Source: Hydnum rufescens UP504
Lineage: Eukaryota; Basidiomycota; Agaricomycetes; Cantharellales; Hydnaceae
Length of the DNA stretch: 64,000 bases
Direction: 5' to 3'
NCBI GenBank assembly: GCA_014904985.1
Contig: MU129013.1
Coordinates: 124,001-188,000 of the forward strand
The position numbers and the translations under genes are program-made. The notes beneath the pieces are model-generated. The model was not told the origin of the DNA, did not search any database, and worked only from the letters and a program-made list of their open reading frames with translations. This document shows, piece by piece, positions 46,765 to 60,485 of the stretch. The stretch's first letter is position 1. Each line of letters begins with the position of its first letter.

Positions 46765-46814
46765 TTTTTCCTCGTTTTGTTTGGTTTCCTGCTCTTTGCC
46801 GGGAGGCCACTCCC

Positions 46815-46822
46815 CACGTGAC
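46815..46822 (-). promoter_or_regulatory. Cbf1-type E-box upstream of MET3
   Basis: CACGTGAC, i.e. GTCACGTG on the minus strand, fits the RTCACRTG consensus of the Cbf1 helix-loop-helix factor that drives sulfur-assimilation genes in yeasts. It ends 68 bp before the MET3 ATG. A second GTCACGTG lies in a MET3 intron near 48232. Confidence 0.5.
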
Positions 46823-46836
46823 CGTCCTATGAATAA

Positions 46837-49340
<2,504 letters not shown>

Positions 49341-49423
49341 CTTTGAAACTAAACCAGAATGTTGTCGTAGAACTAGAAATACAGTGTTTTTGTCTTGACG
49401 ATGCCCAATTGTGTTTCCTCATG

Positions 49424-51079
49424 TCAAAAGAGATTATCGTTTGAAAGTAGTGGTATCACCATCACGGGATCATCCCTCCCTTCCACAGGATCTCCCAAAG
49501 CTCTCCAACACGCGCTGCACAAGAGACCAGCGCTCTGGCCAATACGCGGGTCAGACACGACAGCAACTTCTGGAGGTAGACGGCAGCATATTTGACATAT
49601 CGACAGACGAACAGGGGATTGATGGATCATCAGCGGATACCCTGACCGTGGATCGCTGGCATGGGCTAATCTATCCACAGCGGCGGGGTAGAACATGAGG
49701 TCAGCAGGTGTGTGAGGGGAGTGGAGAGAAGGAATAGTACCGGATCTGCTCGAAGACGATAAGATGGTCGCATTCACCCTGGTGCACTAGCCAATAGGGT
49801 TGATGCAAACGTAACTCGAGATCGGAAAGTTTGGTATCGTGCATCAGTGTGCCCTTTTGGATCGGTCGGGAGGTTTTCTTGTTGTAAAAGTCTTTCAGCT
49901 TACTGGGTATCCGAATTGTTGTTAGCTGTTAGCATCAAGCAGCAATGAGAAAAACAACAAAAAAACGAAAGCATACTCGGCATAATCTGGCCGTGACAAT
50001 CCATCTCCATGCGCCACACCTTCGACACAAATAACAGCACCTTTGGGTTCGTCATCATACGAGGTATTTGCATCGTAGCCGATCAGGGTATGGCCATCAG
50101 GACCATAGATCTCATTCGGGAGATGCTTCCTTTGACATGGAATACAGTCATATATATCGCCAAGGGTTTGTGTAGACAGTATAAGATGTTGGGTGAAACG
50201 CCGGAAACCATTCGAATGAGTGCCGGATCGTGCGTAGTTCGTAAATGCAATAACGGCAACTTGCTGCGAGGCAATATCGATGACGAATCACTTTCTGAAG
50301 AAACGGGACTTGGTTTCTATTTGGCGGTCCTGATCAGGGCCTAAGTCAAGAGATAAGCTACTGTTAACTCACAAGCGAGAGAAGACTATTTTCATCGTCT
50401 GTTTTGTGGGAGTGCGAATAGAATGCGGCTTCGGCAGGAATGCTGAGGAATGATTCAGCAGAGACACAATCGAGGCCACAATGTATACACGACACTCACG
50501 TCCAGCATTTTAAATTTATACAGGACATAAGCTCGCGGAGCTTGTCTATCTCATCATCTACGAGATTTTGGTATGTGATTCCAGTGCAAATCTTAAGAGG
50601 TCGCTCGCATTTGATACCTTGCTCAGGTTCGATCGAAGAATCTACAGAAACTAGACCGTTGATTTTTGGTACTCTTGTCTTTGCATTCCTTTTTCGCTTG
50701 CGGGGATGAGTGATCTCTGCCAACTTCCCCTCATCCAGTGGGTCGTTATAAGTGCGTAGGAAATCGAGGAGCTTCGGATTCCGCAAAATATCGAGGGCAG
50801 TATTTCCAAAACCTTCGAGGCTAAGCAATAGTTAGCTAGTCCAGCTATGCACAAGCAGAATTGTGCATCCAAAGCGTACCTACATTCCTCTTGGATAGCT
50901 TCTTTGGCTTCTTCAGAAAGCGTACGGTAATTCTCCTCGCCTTGAGACGCAGATCCCGTCATCCGGACCAGCACATCTATTTCCGCTTGCAATATTCGCA
51001 CATGCTCGAGAAAGCCGGAGGTCCGGACCAGCTGCGACGGTGGCCCGAACGTCGAGTTCTCCTCCCAACGCTCATCCAT
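49424..51079 (-). CDS. SNAPC3-like snRNA-activating complex subunit
   Basis: Start at MDERWEENSTFGPPSQ (51079). An N-terminal helical part (FLEHVRILQAEIDVL) and GFGNTALDILRNPKLLDFLR lead into the conserved core: LILSTQTLGDIYDCIPC, a GAVICVEGVAHGDGLSRPDYAE box, then KLKDFYNKKTSRPI and LVHQGECDHLIVFEQIR. After an intron (GTACTA...GGATAG) the C-terminal zinc ribbon follows: CQICCRLPPEV ... LLCSACWRALG, and the stop at 49424. The order (Y-D-C-I-P-C, GDGLS-DYAE, HQG-C-H, then two CxxC pairs) is that of SNAPC3/SRD2, the DNA-contacting subunit of SNAPc. Fungal versions are poorly studied. Exons in the middle are short and partly inferred. Confidence 0.85.
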
Positions 51080-51098
51080 CTTCGGCAAAGGGCGAAGT

Positions 51099-51130
51099 CA
51101 CGTCACGTGGGGGCGTCATTCATTGACGTG
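51099..51130. promoter_or_regulatory. CRE/UPRE-like cluster in ERO1-SNAPC3 promoter
   Basis: Within the 104 bp between the two divergent starts are TGACGTG at 51124-51130, the same motif reversed at 51099-51105, and a CACGTG at 51104-51109. TGACGTG and CACGTG cores are bound by the bZIP factors of the unfolded-protein response (Hac1/XBP1 type). ERO1 is a classic target. Binding is inferred, not shown. Confidence 0.5.
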
Positions 51131-51183
51131 TCCTCCCCCCTCGACCGTCACTTGGAACGATGCTGCTCTCGGCCCGAATACAA

Positions 51184-53407
51184 ATGCTTCCCCCACTAAT
51201 TATCTCGCTCATTTTCTCATCGGTCAACGCTGATAGCTTTCTCTCTGGTCGCGAAGGCACCAAAGGCCGCATACAGGATGTCCTCGAGCATCCCACAGTC
51301 AAGCAACCAGCGACTTGCACTAAAGTACCGCTGGCTTCCACTGGCCCCCATTATAATATACTGAGCACCATGAAATCTCGCTAGATCAGGCTCACAGGGC
51401 CAATAGAGACTACACTGTGTGATTACGAAACAGTGGAAAGCGTGAATGAGGATCTTTACTCTCAGCTGGACACTCTCGTCCGCACCCCTTTTTTCAAATA
51501 CTTCAAGGTATGCCTGCCTGCTTCATCTTCTGTCCCTAGGCTAAGCATGCTTTCGACAGGTTGATTTATATCGAGACTGTCCATTCTGGCAGGATAATGG
51601 GTTCTGCATGCACCGGGAATGCGGGGTCACGTCGGTGGACGAGGTTTGAAGCAGTGAGATCTACCCAACTAGATAAAGCTTACATTCTTACTCCGACAGA
51701 GCCAAGTTCCAGAGCAGTGGCGGGCCGCGGCGCTTAGTCAAGTGCGGAGTAAGACCGATGGCCACATTGTAAGCATTATCGTGGGCTATACCATTCTCTC
51801 TACTGACATTGATGCATTAGACTCAACCGGGGTGTTACCATCGAGACGCAGACTTTTGCTTTCTTGATGATGAAGAAGGTTTGTCGGTCGCGCACATTTT
51901 CCCCCTTTCAAATGGCGGATTATCTTATGGAGATCAGAGGGGGAATTTGTAGACCTGACAGAGAACCCGGAAGGGTTTACGGGGTACGCTGGACCGTCAG
52001 CCCATCGAGTTTGGAACTCAATCTACGAGGAGAATTGCTTCGGCGTATCTGAAGCCTCAATAGCGGCAATCGCGAGATCGCGGTACGACCAGTCTCCCAC
52101 TACCGCATTACAGTTAGAGGCTCAATCGTCGGATGATTGTGTCGAGAAGCGGGTCTATTACAAAATAATATCAGGTAAGCGCTCCTCGAGCCTCGATAAG
52201 GCGGCCACTAAAGGCCACGAATTATCCTAGGGCTTCATGCTTCAATATCCACTCATATCTGTCACCTGGATTTGAATCGGACTACCGGACAGTGGGTCAG
52301 TATCTTTATTGGTATAGCAAATTCGACATTGACATGTATCAATCTCCCGAGTAGGGCCCTAATTTGCAATGCTTTGCCAGTCGTGTCGCCTCGCATCCCG
52401 AGAGATTAAAATACATTTATTTCAATACCGTGCTTCTTCTCCGAGCGGTGTCTCGTGTGGGCCATACCTTTCGATGTACAACCTTGATAACGAAGAGGAG
52501 ACGAAGACCAACAGCTTATTAAAGGGCGTCCTTGATATCGCCAATGATGCAGGAGCTTTCGATGAGACTGCCCTGTTCCGCGGTGACGACGCAAAGGTTG
52601 GTCGATTCAGACCATTAGTTGTATGTGGTCACTGTCTAACACTGAGCCCAGGTATTAAAAGAGGAATTCAAGAACCACTTTCGCAATGTATCGAGGATCA
52701 TGGATTGTGTTGGGTGTGACAAATGCCGACTCTGGGGAAAGGTACAGGTGACTGGCCTAGCTGCTGCTCTCAAGATTCTGTTTGAGATGGACGAAAAGGC
52801 CCTCGAGTGCGTCTTCGCGTCCCAAACGCATTCAGGAAATCACGTACTGAATGTCTACCATACAGCCCCCGATTAAATCAGAACCTACTGACGCGATCCG
52901 AAGTCGTCGCTTTATTGAACACACTCCATCGGTTTAGCGAAAGCTTGCATGTAACCGAAGAATTCAAACGTATGTGGAGCGAAAGTCATGATACCGCTGC
53001 GATAGTCGCCGCGGTGGAATCGCCGACAAGCTCTACGATCGTAAGATATCTATTTTTGTGCTGCCCAGAAAACACCCGTTGATATCTGCTGCAGCGACCA
53101 CCATCTCCGCGGTCGTCGGCATCCCCACGAAGCCAGCCTGGTTCTGAGCGAGGCGTCAGTCCACTTCAAGAATGGGGACGCCGAATATTCGATGTCTGCC
53201 AGCGAACACCATTGGCTGTTTCGATGTTCTGATGAGACAGCTGTCGTCCTTTCTCCAAAGGGTGTTGCACGCCCTGCGGAGAGTGGCCGCGCTCTCCGGG
53301 AAAGATCAAGGGCCTGGCAGAGGCGAATTCTAGGCTGTGCACGCCTTCTTGCATTTCTCCTCCCTGACCCCAGTTCTCTCGGACCGCATGGACTTGATCT
53401 GAACTGA
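51184..53407 (+). CDS. ERO1: ERO1-like ER oxidoreductin
   Basis: FAD-linked thiol oxidase that re-oxidises PDI in the ER lumen. The signal peptide [16 protein letters not shown] begins at 51184; an in-frame ATG at 51160 is also possible. Exons give [35 protein letters not shown] (outer shuttle C-x4-C with CGVTSVDE), [21 protein letters not shown], the FAD/helical region to 52594, and the active-site [12 protein letters not shown] with the CxxCxxC disulfide. An intron at about 52806-52866 leads to [11 protein letters not shown]. If the last GT/AG intron (about 53041-53068) is used, the frame stays open to a stop at 53407, adding a basic tail of about 113 codons; otherwise it ends at 53082. No frame breaks in the core. 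Confidence 0.93.
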
Positions 53408-53915
53408 CGCTGTCATTTATTTGCATATACCCGACCACCCCTTGTGGACTATAATAAAACGAGAAGCGATTTTTGGAATTGGTGTCCCATTTGCTATGCT
53501 TTGCAATCATGCTTCACCGAGGTCGGAATAATAACAAATCTTCTGCAAATCGTCACTCCGGTTTTCGGTTCTGCTCCCCCACCCTGGTGGTGGAATTCCA
53601 TAGGGCCGGCCCCTCTTAAGCCCCCCATTTATTATTGTAGCCATTTCAAACGCTTAAACGTTCCTCTGTTAATGCTGTGGTACAGTGGTGTACAGTAAAT
53701 TATGCGAATGAGCTAAGATGTGTCCCCAGAATGAAAGCAATAATTCACAAAAAAACAAAAAAAAAGAAAGAGAAGAAAATTCCTGCAAAAGCCCCAGGGA
53801 ATGAATCACCATATCGTGAACCCAGGAGGCCACACGTCCTGGCGCAAAAGGTCTGACCACTCGTCGTCCAACTCCAGGAGTCCTTGTGCCAGGGTCGTGC
53901 TCACATCAACTCTCC
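53408..53915. other. Convergent intergenic region
   Basis: Between the ERO1 3' end and the stop of the membrane protein. A-rich run at 53750-53768. No gene seen. Confidence 0.5.
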
Positions 53916-55612
53916 CTAATCGTGCAAATACAGCACTATCCAAATAATTCCACGATACGGATCCCCACGCTGATCATCCACGTCGCCATTGTCAACATAC
54001 ACGGTTCGAGTGCGTCCTTTTCCCGACGGGTCGGCCACAGTCGATTGATCCACGCGGGCATCGGACTGAATTGCGGACAAGTTAAACGTCCCTGCAAATA
54101 AAGACACGAGATACATAACGCCTCGTGAATACAATTGGAGTCGGGGCTCACCTTGAAACGCAGGAGGTAGATGCACTACTATTGGTGCGAGTTCCGTTTC
54201 AGCCTCGACAAAAAGGGCAACAGGTGGGGAGGAGGATGGGTAAGCGACAACCATTCCCAGAGGGGCATATGTCGTCCGTGCGGCGATGTGGACTGGGAAG
54301 GGTATTGTGGTGTGGTGACCGTGAGTGTCAAGGTTTACGATCTTAACGATGGTATCGATGGGCCTGGAGCTCACACAATGAACAAAGTATGAGATGCGGG
54401 ATAATCCTAGTGCACTTACGCGTGGTCTGCTTCTAGGTTCACAGTTATAGGATTACCTCGATTGACCAACGTTATGTTGACACTAACATCAGACGACCGA
54501 GATGTTACGGACAGGGACTCCGAAACACGCAAGTTTCCTCGGAGGGGTGCATCGATGTCGAGCTCGAATTTTTTGACTTCATCCTGAATGCGGCAGGTCG
54601 GATAAGGTCAGCGAAAATGTGGAAAGGAAAGGCGAGACTTGCCATTCGCATGGTGAGGTGAGATACTGGGCCACCTAACGAAAGGGAACCTATTCGCAAT
54701 GGGTATGTCTGATTTGGAGCACCTTTGTGATCCGGTGGATTTGGGGTTCCTAATGATTGGGAGAATTGCGGGAGGTGGGTGCATAGAGAGGCTAGAGAAA
54801 CATTATGCGGTATCACAACGTGGATGAGGACGTCCAGGGGGGACTCGGGCGGGTATCGGGGCGAACATCTGACCATCCGGTTAGGGATTTTTCTGATCCG
54901 TCGATTCGAGGGACTCACATTGTAAATTCCAAGTCCATAATTTCCCGGTCCTGGTCTAGACATCATGCACACTTCCAAATGCTGATCGCCAGAGAGGATT
55001 TGGCCGCGGACTTCGACATCAACGACGATATGTTTGGCATCGGGTCCTGTCCGCACGTGCAGTGCTCCTGTGATAGAAGGGGGTATACACGAGTTCAAAA
55101 ACATATCTGTAATATTTGCAGGGAAGTGATATTGTAGACGAGACGGGAAGGACGTTCCGGAGTCCCAAGAGTTGCAGGACAATGGCGTGCCGTCCTCGAT
55201 TGTCGAGCTCACTGGGCTGAATGTTGGAGGCATAGGCGGCTCATCCCAGAACTTAAAACGGAGAATGCGAGTGTCGTATGCAGTGGACTTTCTCCAAGGT
55301 TTCTGTGATACCGGGTTAAGTAAAGTTTGGTTACCAGTCAATGAGACGCGATCACCGTACCAACGCAAGGAGAGTCGTGAGTCCTGCGGTGTAGAGCACA
55401 AAACCAACGAATATTAGGATCCATTTCCGCCGTCGTTTCCCCTTGCGTTTGTTGACCTTCTCTACGTGGGTGGTCTCCGAAGCTGTGTCGGAATCAGCCT
55501 GCCGATGGTGCGGAAGATATGGAGGAGGGATGTCTAGGCGCGACGGGCCATTAGAGGGGCCAGTCTCTGTGCTACTCGCCTTGGAGACGGGCAGACTGTC
55601 GAGGATGATCAT
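53916..55612 (-). CDS. Single-pass (type II) membrane protein, unknown function
   Basis: Start MIILDSLPVSKASSTE at 55612. An 80-residue cytosolic part, Ser/Pro-rich with PPPYLPHH, ends in a basic KRKGKRRRKW stop. One hydrophobic helix follows, ILIFVGFVLYTAGLTTLL, and then a large beta-rich domain outside, with WYGDRVSLTGNQTLL, FWDEPPMPPTFSPV and LHVRTGPDAKHIVVDVEVRG, ending GIIWIVLYLHD. The exterior has several Asn-X-Ser/Thr sites. I do not recognise a named domain; many basidiomycetes have similar proteins at the cell surface. Frames at 54400-54640 need two introns with GT/AG ends I only partly placed. No enzyme motif seen. Confidence 0.65.
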
Positions 55613-56195
55613 GACATGAAAGTGACAACTGAGGCACCAGAATTATTCACGGGTGCAAATTTACATAACCCAGGGCAGTGCAGCGCCAAACAAGAAATGG
55701 TCTAACGATTCATTCCTTTCTTCAACTCGTGGCTTGGGTGTGGGAGCTTTCCGATGCGAACGCGTAAGCACGGGCCTGATTGAATGTTCTGGATACGTGG
55801 CAATTCGGACGCGAGCTGGTCGCCCAATTTTACGACTTGGACAGTCATAGTGCCCATGGGACGATCATCTCTAAGAGTTCCGAAAGTGATGCCAGGACAG
55901 GGCGGACAGGTCGCCTCTTGAACACCTCTAAAACTCGGCATGCCCCTTTTTTGATATCACATGTCTTGCTTGGCATCCAAGAGCACTTCATGTTCAGAAT
56001 GCCTTCTTTTTGATCCCCTGCTGGGCTTGAAACTACGGTCTCCCACACCAAGTGAAGGCGCTGCAAGTTATTTTGATGCCATCACGTCACAGTCGAATTA
56101 CGGAATAGGGAGGGGTGGAAGATAGACTCATTGCTTTCTAGGTACCATACATGATGATAAGAGATGGTCATTAAATGCGTTGAAGGTAATCGAAT
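55613..56195. other. Intergenic between membrane protein and SSE1
   Basis: Short frames (55702-55941 minus, 55780-56013 plus) overlap each other and have no known domain. No gene supported. Confidence 0.45.
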
Positions 56196-58823
56196 CTAAT
56201 CCACATCCATCTCAGAAGGTTCAGTGGGATTTTCGGCCGGAGTCTCCGTGCCTGTGCCACTAGGCGTTCCCGTGCCGTTCGTCGGGGGAGGTGGGGGAGG
56301 TGGGGTATCGACCTTTGGCTTGGGTTTAAGCTTGCTGAAAATCGGAGTCGCGAAAAAGATGAGCTCCTGACGCTTCTTCTCTACCTCTTCTTCAGTCAAA
56401 ACAGGATTAACGTTCAGTGGCCGCTCGGCTTGGCGGGCCACCTGGTCGTCTAGCCATTTTTGCACGTTCGCAGCTTTCTCGATGACGCTATCTTTGTCCT
56501 TCTGATCTATATGATCCCATCGCTCATCAATGGATGTAGCCTGTGATAGGAAAGTATTGATCGTCTCTCGCAGTTTGCTGATGACTCGTGGGCGAACATC
56601 GGCTTCATTGAACCGTAATGCAATAGGGTTTCCAAGAGCAAGCAGAGTGTCGAGGCGGGCAACGTAGGCGGATTTAGTAGCGTCCTCGCCCTCCTCGGAG
56701 TATAGCCAATTCTCCGCTTCATTGAGCGCCGCCATGAGCTTCTCCTTCTCGGCAGACTGGACAAAATTGGCATATCGACCATCGAGCTTGGATCTCATGT
56801 CGTAGACATATTCTTCCAAGGCATTTTTGCGATCCTGGGTGTAAATCAGGGTCACTATTGCACTATCCGGAAAGACGCAGAGAGCCTTACCTCGGTGTCC
56901 GTGACGAGTTTGTCGCCAGCATGCATGTTATTCTCGACCTCACGCAGCTCTGCCAGAACAGCTGAATCCGAAGCAAGAGTGCTGGTGACGACGGCGAGAT
57001 TCCGCTTCGTCACCTTGCGCTTCTTCGCCTCTTCGCCCTCGGCCGGAGGAGCGAGGTCCTCTTCAACCTCATCTTGTGCGTACGCGCCCTCAAAGGATAC
57101 TAGACCATTGGCGTTGAGTCTTGTCTTGACTTTGACCGTGACAAGTTCCCCCGTTGGAGATGGGTCCTTGACAGTGACTTTTCCAATCCAGGGGTTAATC
57201 TGCCCAGGAAGAAGGCTGGGATCGGCATAAACGGCTTCAAGATCGAAGGTAGAGTTACGGGAGAAGGTGAGGATCTTGGTGGAAGGTGTGTGGTTGCCCC
57301 GGGGGAAAACAGTAAGCTCCACGTCACCATCTGTATCGCCAATATTGCGTTCCCATTGCACGCGCACGGGGTACGTTGCGATGTCGGTTATAGCAAATTC
57401 CTTGAGCTTGAACGCTGGAGAAAGCTGGGCGCAGGAGAACGTCGCACCCCGCGCCACAGCTTCATCCGCATTGAGGGTGGTAGAGAGTGGCTTCCCGCCG
57501 AAGAATTGTTTGATGCGTTCCCTGATAGCAGGGACACGCGATCCACCGCCAACGAGCTCCACCGAGTGGATCTCATCGATCGTCAGATTGGCTTCCCTCA
57601 GAGCCTCCTCCAAAGGAGGTACAGTCCGGTTAAGAACATCCGCAATCAGCGCCTCGAATTCCTCGCGATTGAGCTTAGAAGAAGCATCGACATCGTTCAT
57701 GATGGATTCAACGGAGAGGGGAGCTTCGAAGTTGGCCGAGAGGACCTTTTTAAGCCGTTCGCATTGGGCGGTAAGGCGGAAGACTGCCTTGGGATTCGAG
57801 AGCACATCAATATTATACTTAGCTTTGAATTGATTCGCAAAGTGTTTGACGAGGGCGAAATCCAAATCACGGCCACCAAAGTGACGATCGTACGCGGTGC
57901 TCCTGATGACAAGTTGGCCTTTGTTATACGCGACAACTGCGACTGTGTAGTTTGAATGGCCAACATCAACGAAAACGACATTGCGGGCTGGTGCGTCCAA
58001 CTCTGGAAGGTCACTTTTCGTGATGCCGTATCCAAAAGCGGTGGCGGTGGAGTCATTGATGATGCGGAGGGGATTTAATCCCGCGATTAGGGCCGCGTCT
58101 ATAACGGCCCTTCGCTGTACTTCAGTGAACCAGCCTGGCACGGCGATCACAACGTCCGATACAGGCGATTTCAACTCCCCCGAAGCAATATCTCGAAGTT
58201 TGCTAAAGTACATCGCGGCAAGCTGATTTGCGCTGAATTGTGCAGGTTCCCCGAGATAGTTAACCTACACGAGGATCGACGAAGAAAATCAGGAGGGACC
58301 ATTCGCGCACAGCTCGACAACTATAAAGACACACCTGAATACCGACGAAACCATTAACATCTATAAGCTTCGCATTGATAAATTTGCTTTCGATATCCGC
58401 GATTTCTGGATCAGAAACTCGGCGCCCCACGAGGCGCTTCAGAGATCCAATCGTATTCTTATAGTTCGACGTCTCCAAAGTCTTCCCAGCTTCACCGATT
58501 GCCCGCTGTTTGTGTCCAAAGGATACTAGAGATCTACAGGACCACGCGATGTCAGCGAAACACGTAGTGGAGAGAAAGAAGAAAGTCCGCACGGCGTCGC
58601 TCGATTGGAAGATTCGTTCAGAATAATGTCGATCCCCTTCTTCCGGGCCACACCAATCTGAGGGAGGCGATATGGAGGGGCAGGGAGTTCAAATAAACAA
58701 GTACCAGCCAAGATAGAACACGATAGCACGCGCGTCACTTAATGTCGACATCCAAATGCAGAATACGGCCTGTCTTACCTTGGATGCCAGGTTGCCCCAG
58801 TCAATTCCCACTACTGAAGCCAT
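56196..58823 (-). CDS. SSE1: Hsp110-type chaperone (Hsp70 nucleotide-exchange factor)
   Basis: Start MASVVGIDWGNLASK at 58823, the first intron right after. The N-terminal nucleotide-binding domain shows ILNESSNRATP, SDVVIAVPGWFTEVQRRAV, LRIINDSTATAFGYG, HFGGRDLDFALVKHF and VELVGGGSRVPAI. From about 57400 a beta-sandwich with ATYPVRVQWERN and VFPRGNHTPSTKIL is followed by an acidic loop (EEDLAPPAEGEEAKKRK) typical of Hsp110, and a helical lid to LNVNPVLTEEEVEKKRQE. The Pro-rich tail PPPPPPPTNG ends EMDVD at 56196. Cytosolic; exchanges ADP on Hsp70. The long open exons (56196-56855, 56855-58213) have no breaks. About 780 residues, as expected. Confidence 0.95.
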
Positions 58824-59258
58824 GTTTTGATGTCAGGGGATCCTTCTGGGAAGATGGGCACTTTTCCTGCTGGTTGAGATGCTTTTTTAATGACTTAACG
58901 GAAGTTGCCGTCTTATGGCATCGAAATCTCTAGAATCGTCTCGACGTTGTACAGCCCTGAACTATACAGGAAGTTTTGGGACGCTTGAGACCTGCCTCTC
59001 ATCGTCGGTATTCCTGAACACTGGTGCAGGTATAGGACCTCCTGGTCGTAGGAGGAGCAGCCACACCGTGGATGAAGGTTCTGCACCCAGTTTATGGAGA
59101 CGGTGGATTCCCGCTGTAATCCAGAGTCCGACTTCCAGCGCCTGGTATTATCTCACTAATGGAGCGTCACATCTCCATCTTCTCTGCATCCAGTCTGACT
59201 CGGCCTCCTATAGCTAGCCATCGACTCCCAAAGGAAAACATAGCTTTGAGTTTATACG
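58824..59258. other. SSE1 upstream region
   Basis: Contains an unsupported 100-codon plus frame (58915-59217). I looked for heat-shock elements; the best, TTCTGGGAAG near 58832, has three rather than two bases between half-sites. Confidence 0.4.
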
Positions 59259-60282
59259 CACTCTATTCCTACCAGGCTTAATTATGAGGTACCCCTCATA
59301 ATTTGGGACCAAGCTTCACATATCTCTTGCATCAACATATCTCTTGTAGTAGCATATCTCTTATAGTTGTCAAAAGAAAAAAAGAGGGGAATTATGTACA
59401 AAAATTAATCCAAAAATGCATACATACTCAAGTCTTGTCCAAAAGTCTCCTGTATGTACAGAAGATTAGCACAATCTTCTTTATCAACCTGCATGTGCTC
59501 CCTCATGGATGAGTAAAGGCTGTCACCCATGCATGCCAGCTTGTACTCTTGCCTTAGGTGGCTGTTGTGAGCCTATGGTGCTGGTTTTGAGCCTGCCATT
59601 GTTAGTATGAGAGGATTGGATCAATCTTGTTTTTATTACATAATCCACATGATGTATATAGCTTGGGAATTCCTGATCTCCTATCAAGTTTTTCTTTTGC
59701 CAACAGGCTATGGGCCCCAATTAAGCTCTGTGATACCTGGAGATTAACCCACAGTGAAGTGGTGTTTCTGTCTCCCTGGCTCTAATGTCCCAATGCTGCA
59801 TGCACCACCCTCCTTGTGTCCATGAATCCCACCATGTGTGTGGATTCATCACATGACCAAACCCAAACTCATATTCAACTCTATGACACTGTATCTGAAA
59901 GTATAGCCTATTGACTTGAAGCTGTAACCTGCAACCATGGCCCCTGTGACTAACCTGCAACTGAAACTGAAACCATACCTGTGCCCTGAAAAAGTTACCT
60001 GACTGTACACTTAGTTCACTGCCAGGAATGCAAGGGTGGGCACCACTCAGAAGAAAGCACTGCCAGAGAGTCAGAAAGACTTAACCTCATGTCAGCCTCA
60101 TGTTTTCCAGCATTTTCCAGCTTTGATTCAAGTTGCACACCAAGAACCCTCCAGATCCTATTTATTGTGGGGCCAGAGGCTCCAAGGACAGATTAGATGT
60201 ATATATATATTGGACTGACACAGTTTACATCAGTTTACATGGCTACTTCTATCAATATTGAGTCTTCTGAGCCAATTTGGCT
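59259..60282. repeat. CpG-free 1 kb segment, probable decayed repeat
   Basis: I scanned each line: after the CG at 59257-59258 the next is at 60283-60284, so 1024 bases have none, although the surrounding DNA is CpG-rich. TG and CA are abundant. It begins near a perfect 9 bp stem hairpin (59281-59302) and has three copies of an 18 bp unit around CATATCTCTT (about 59315-59365), plus a 10 bp direct repeat CAGTTTACAT twice (60221-60240). No coding frame is supported. It looks like an old methylated transposon or insertion, but its family is unknown. Confidence 0.75.
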
Positions 60283-60408
60283 CCGAAGAAGCCAGTTTGG
60301 TTCTGAGGAAGCAAATATGCCAGTTCCCACGGGGTGGCCATTTTTCTCACTGGGGCCCATGGAAGCAAATTGCTCGAAAGCACTGTTACAAATAAGTTCC
60401 CACGGGGT
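60268..60408. repeat. Palindrome and GTTCCCACGGGGT direct repeats
   Basis: GAGCCAATTTGGCTC (60268-60282) is a perfect inverted repeat. GTTCCCACGGGGT occurs at 60323-60335 and 60396-60408, with similar flanks (GGCCAT / AACCAT). The set lies directly between the CpG-free block and the phosphotransferase gene and may be one end of the element. Confidence 0.6.
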
Positions 60409-60485
60409 AACCATGTTTGGTCCGAGGGACTTTGCGCTATAAACAAAAAGCGGAAGTGTAAATAAGACCTCGCAAGCTCGGTCAA

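Noticed and set aside
58830..58842. Heat-shock element upstream of SSE1
   Set aside because: Half-sites are spaced by three bases, not two, and no third unit is present.
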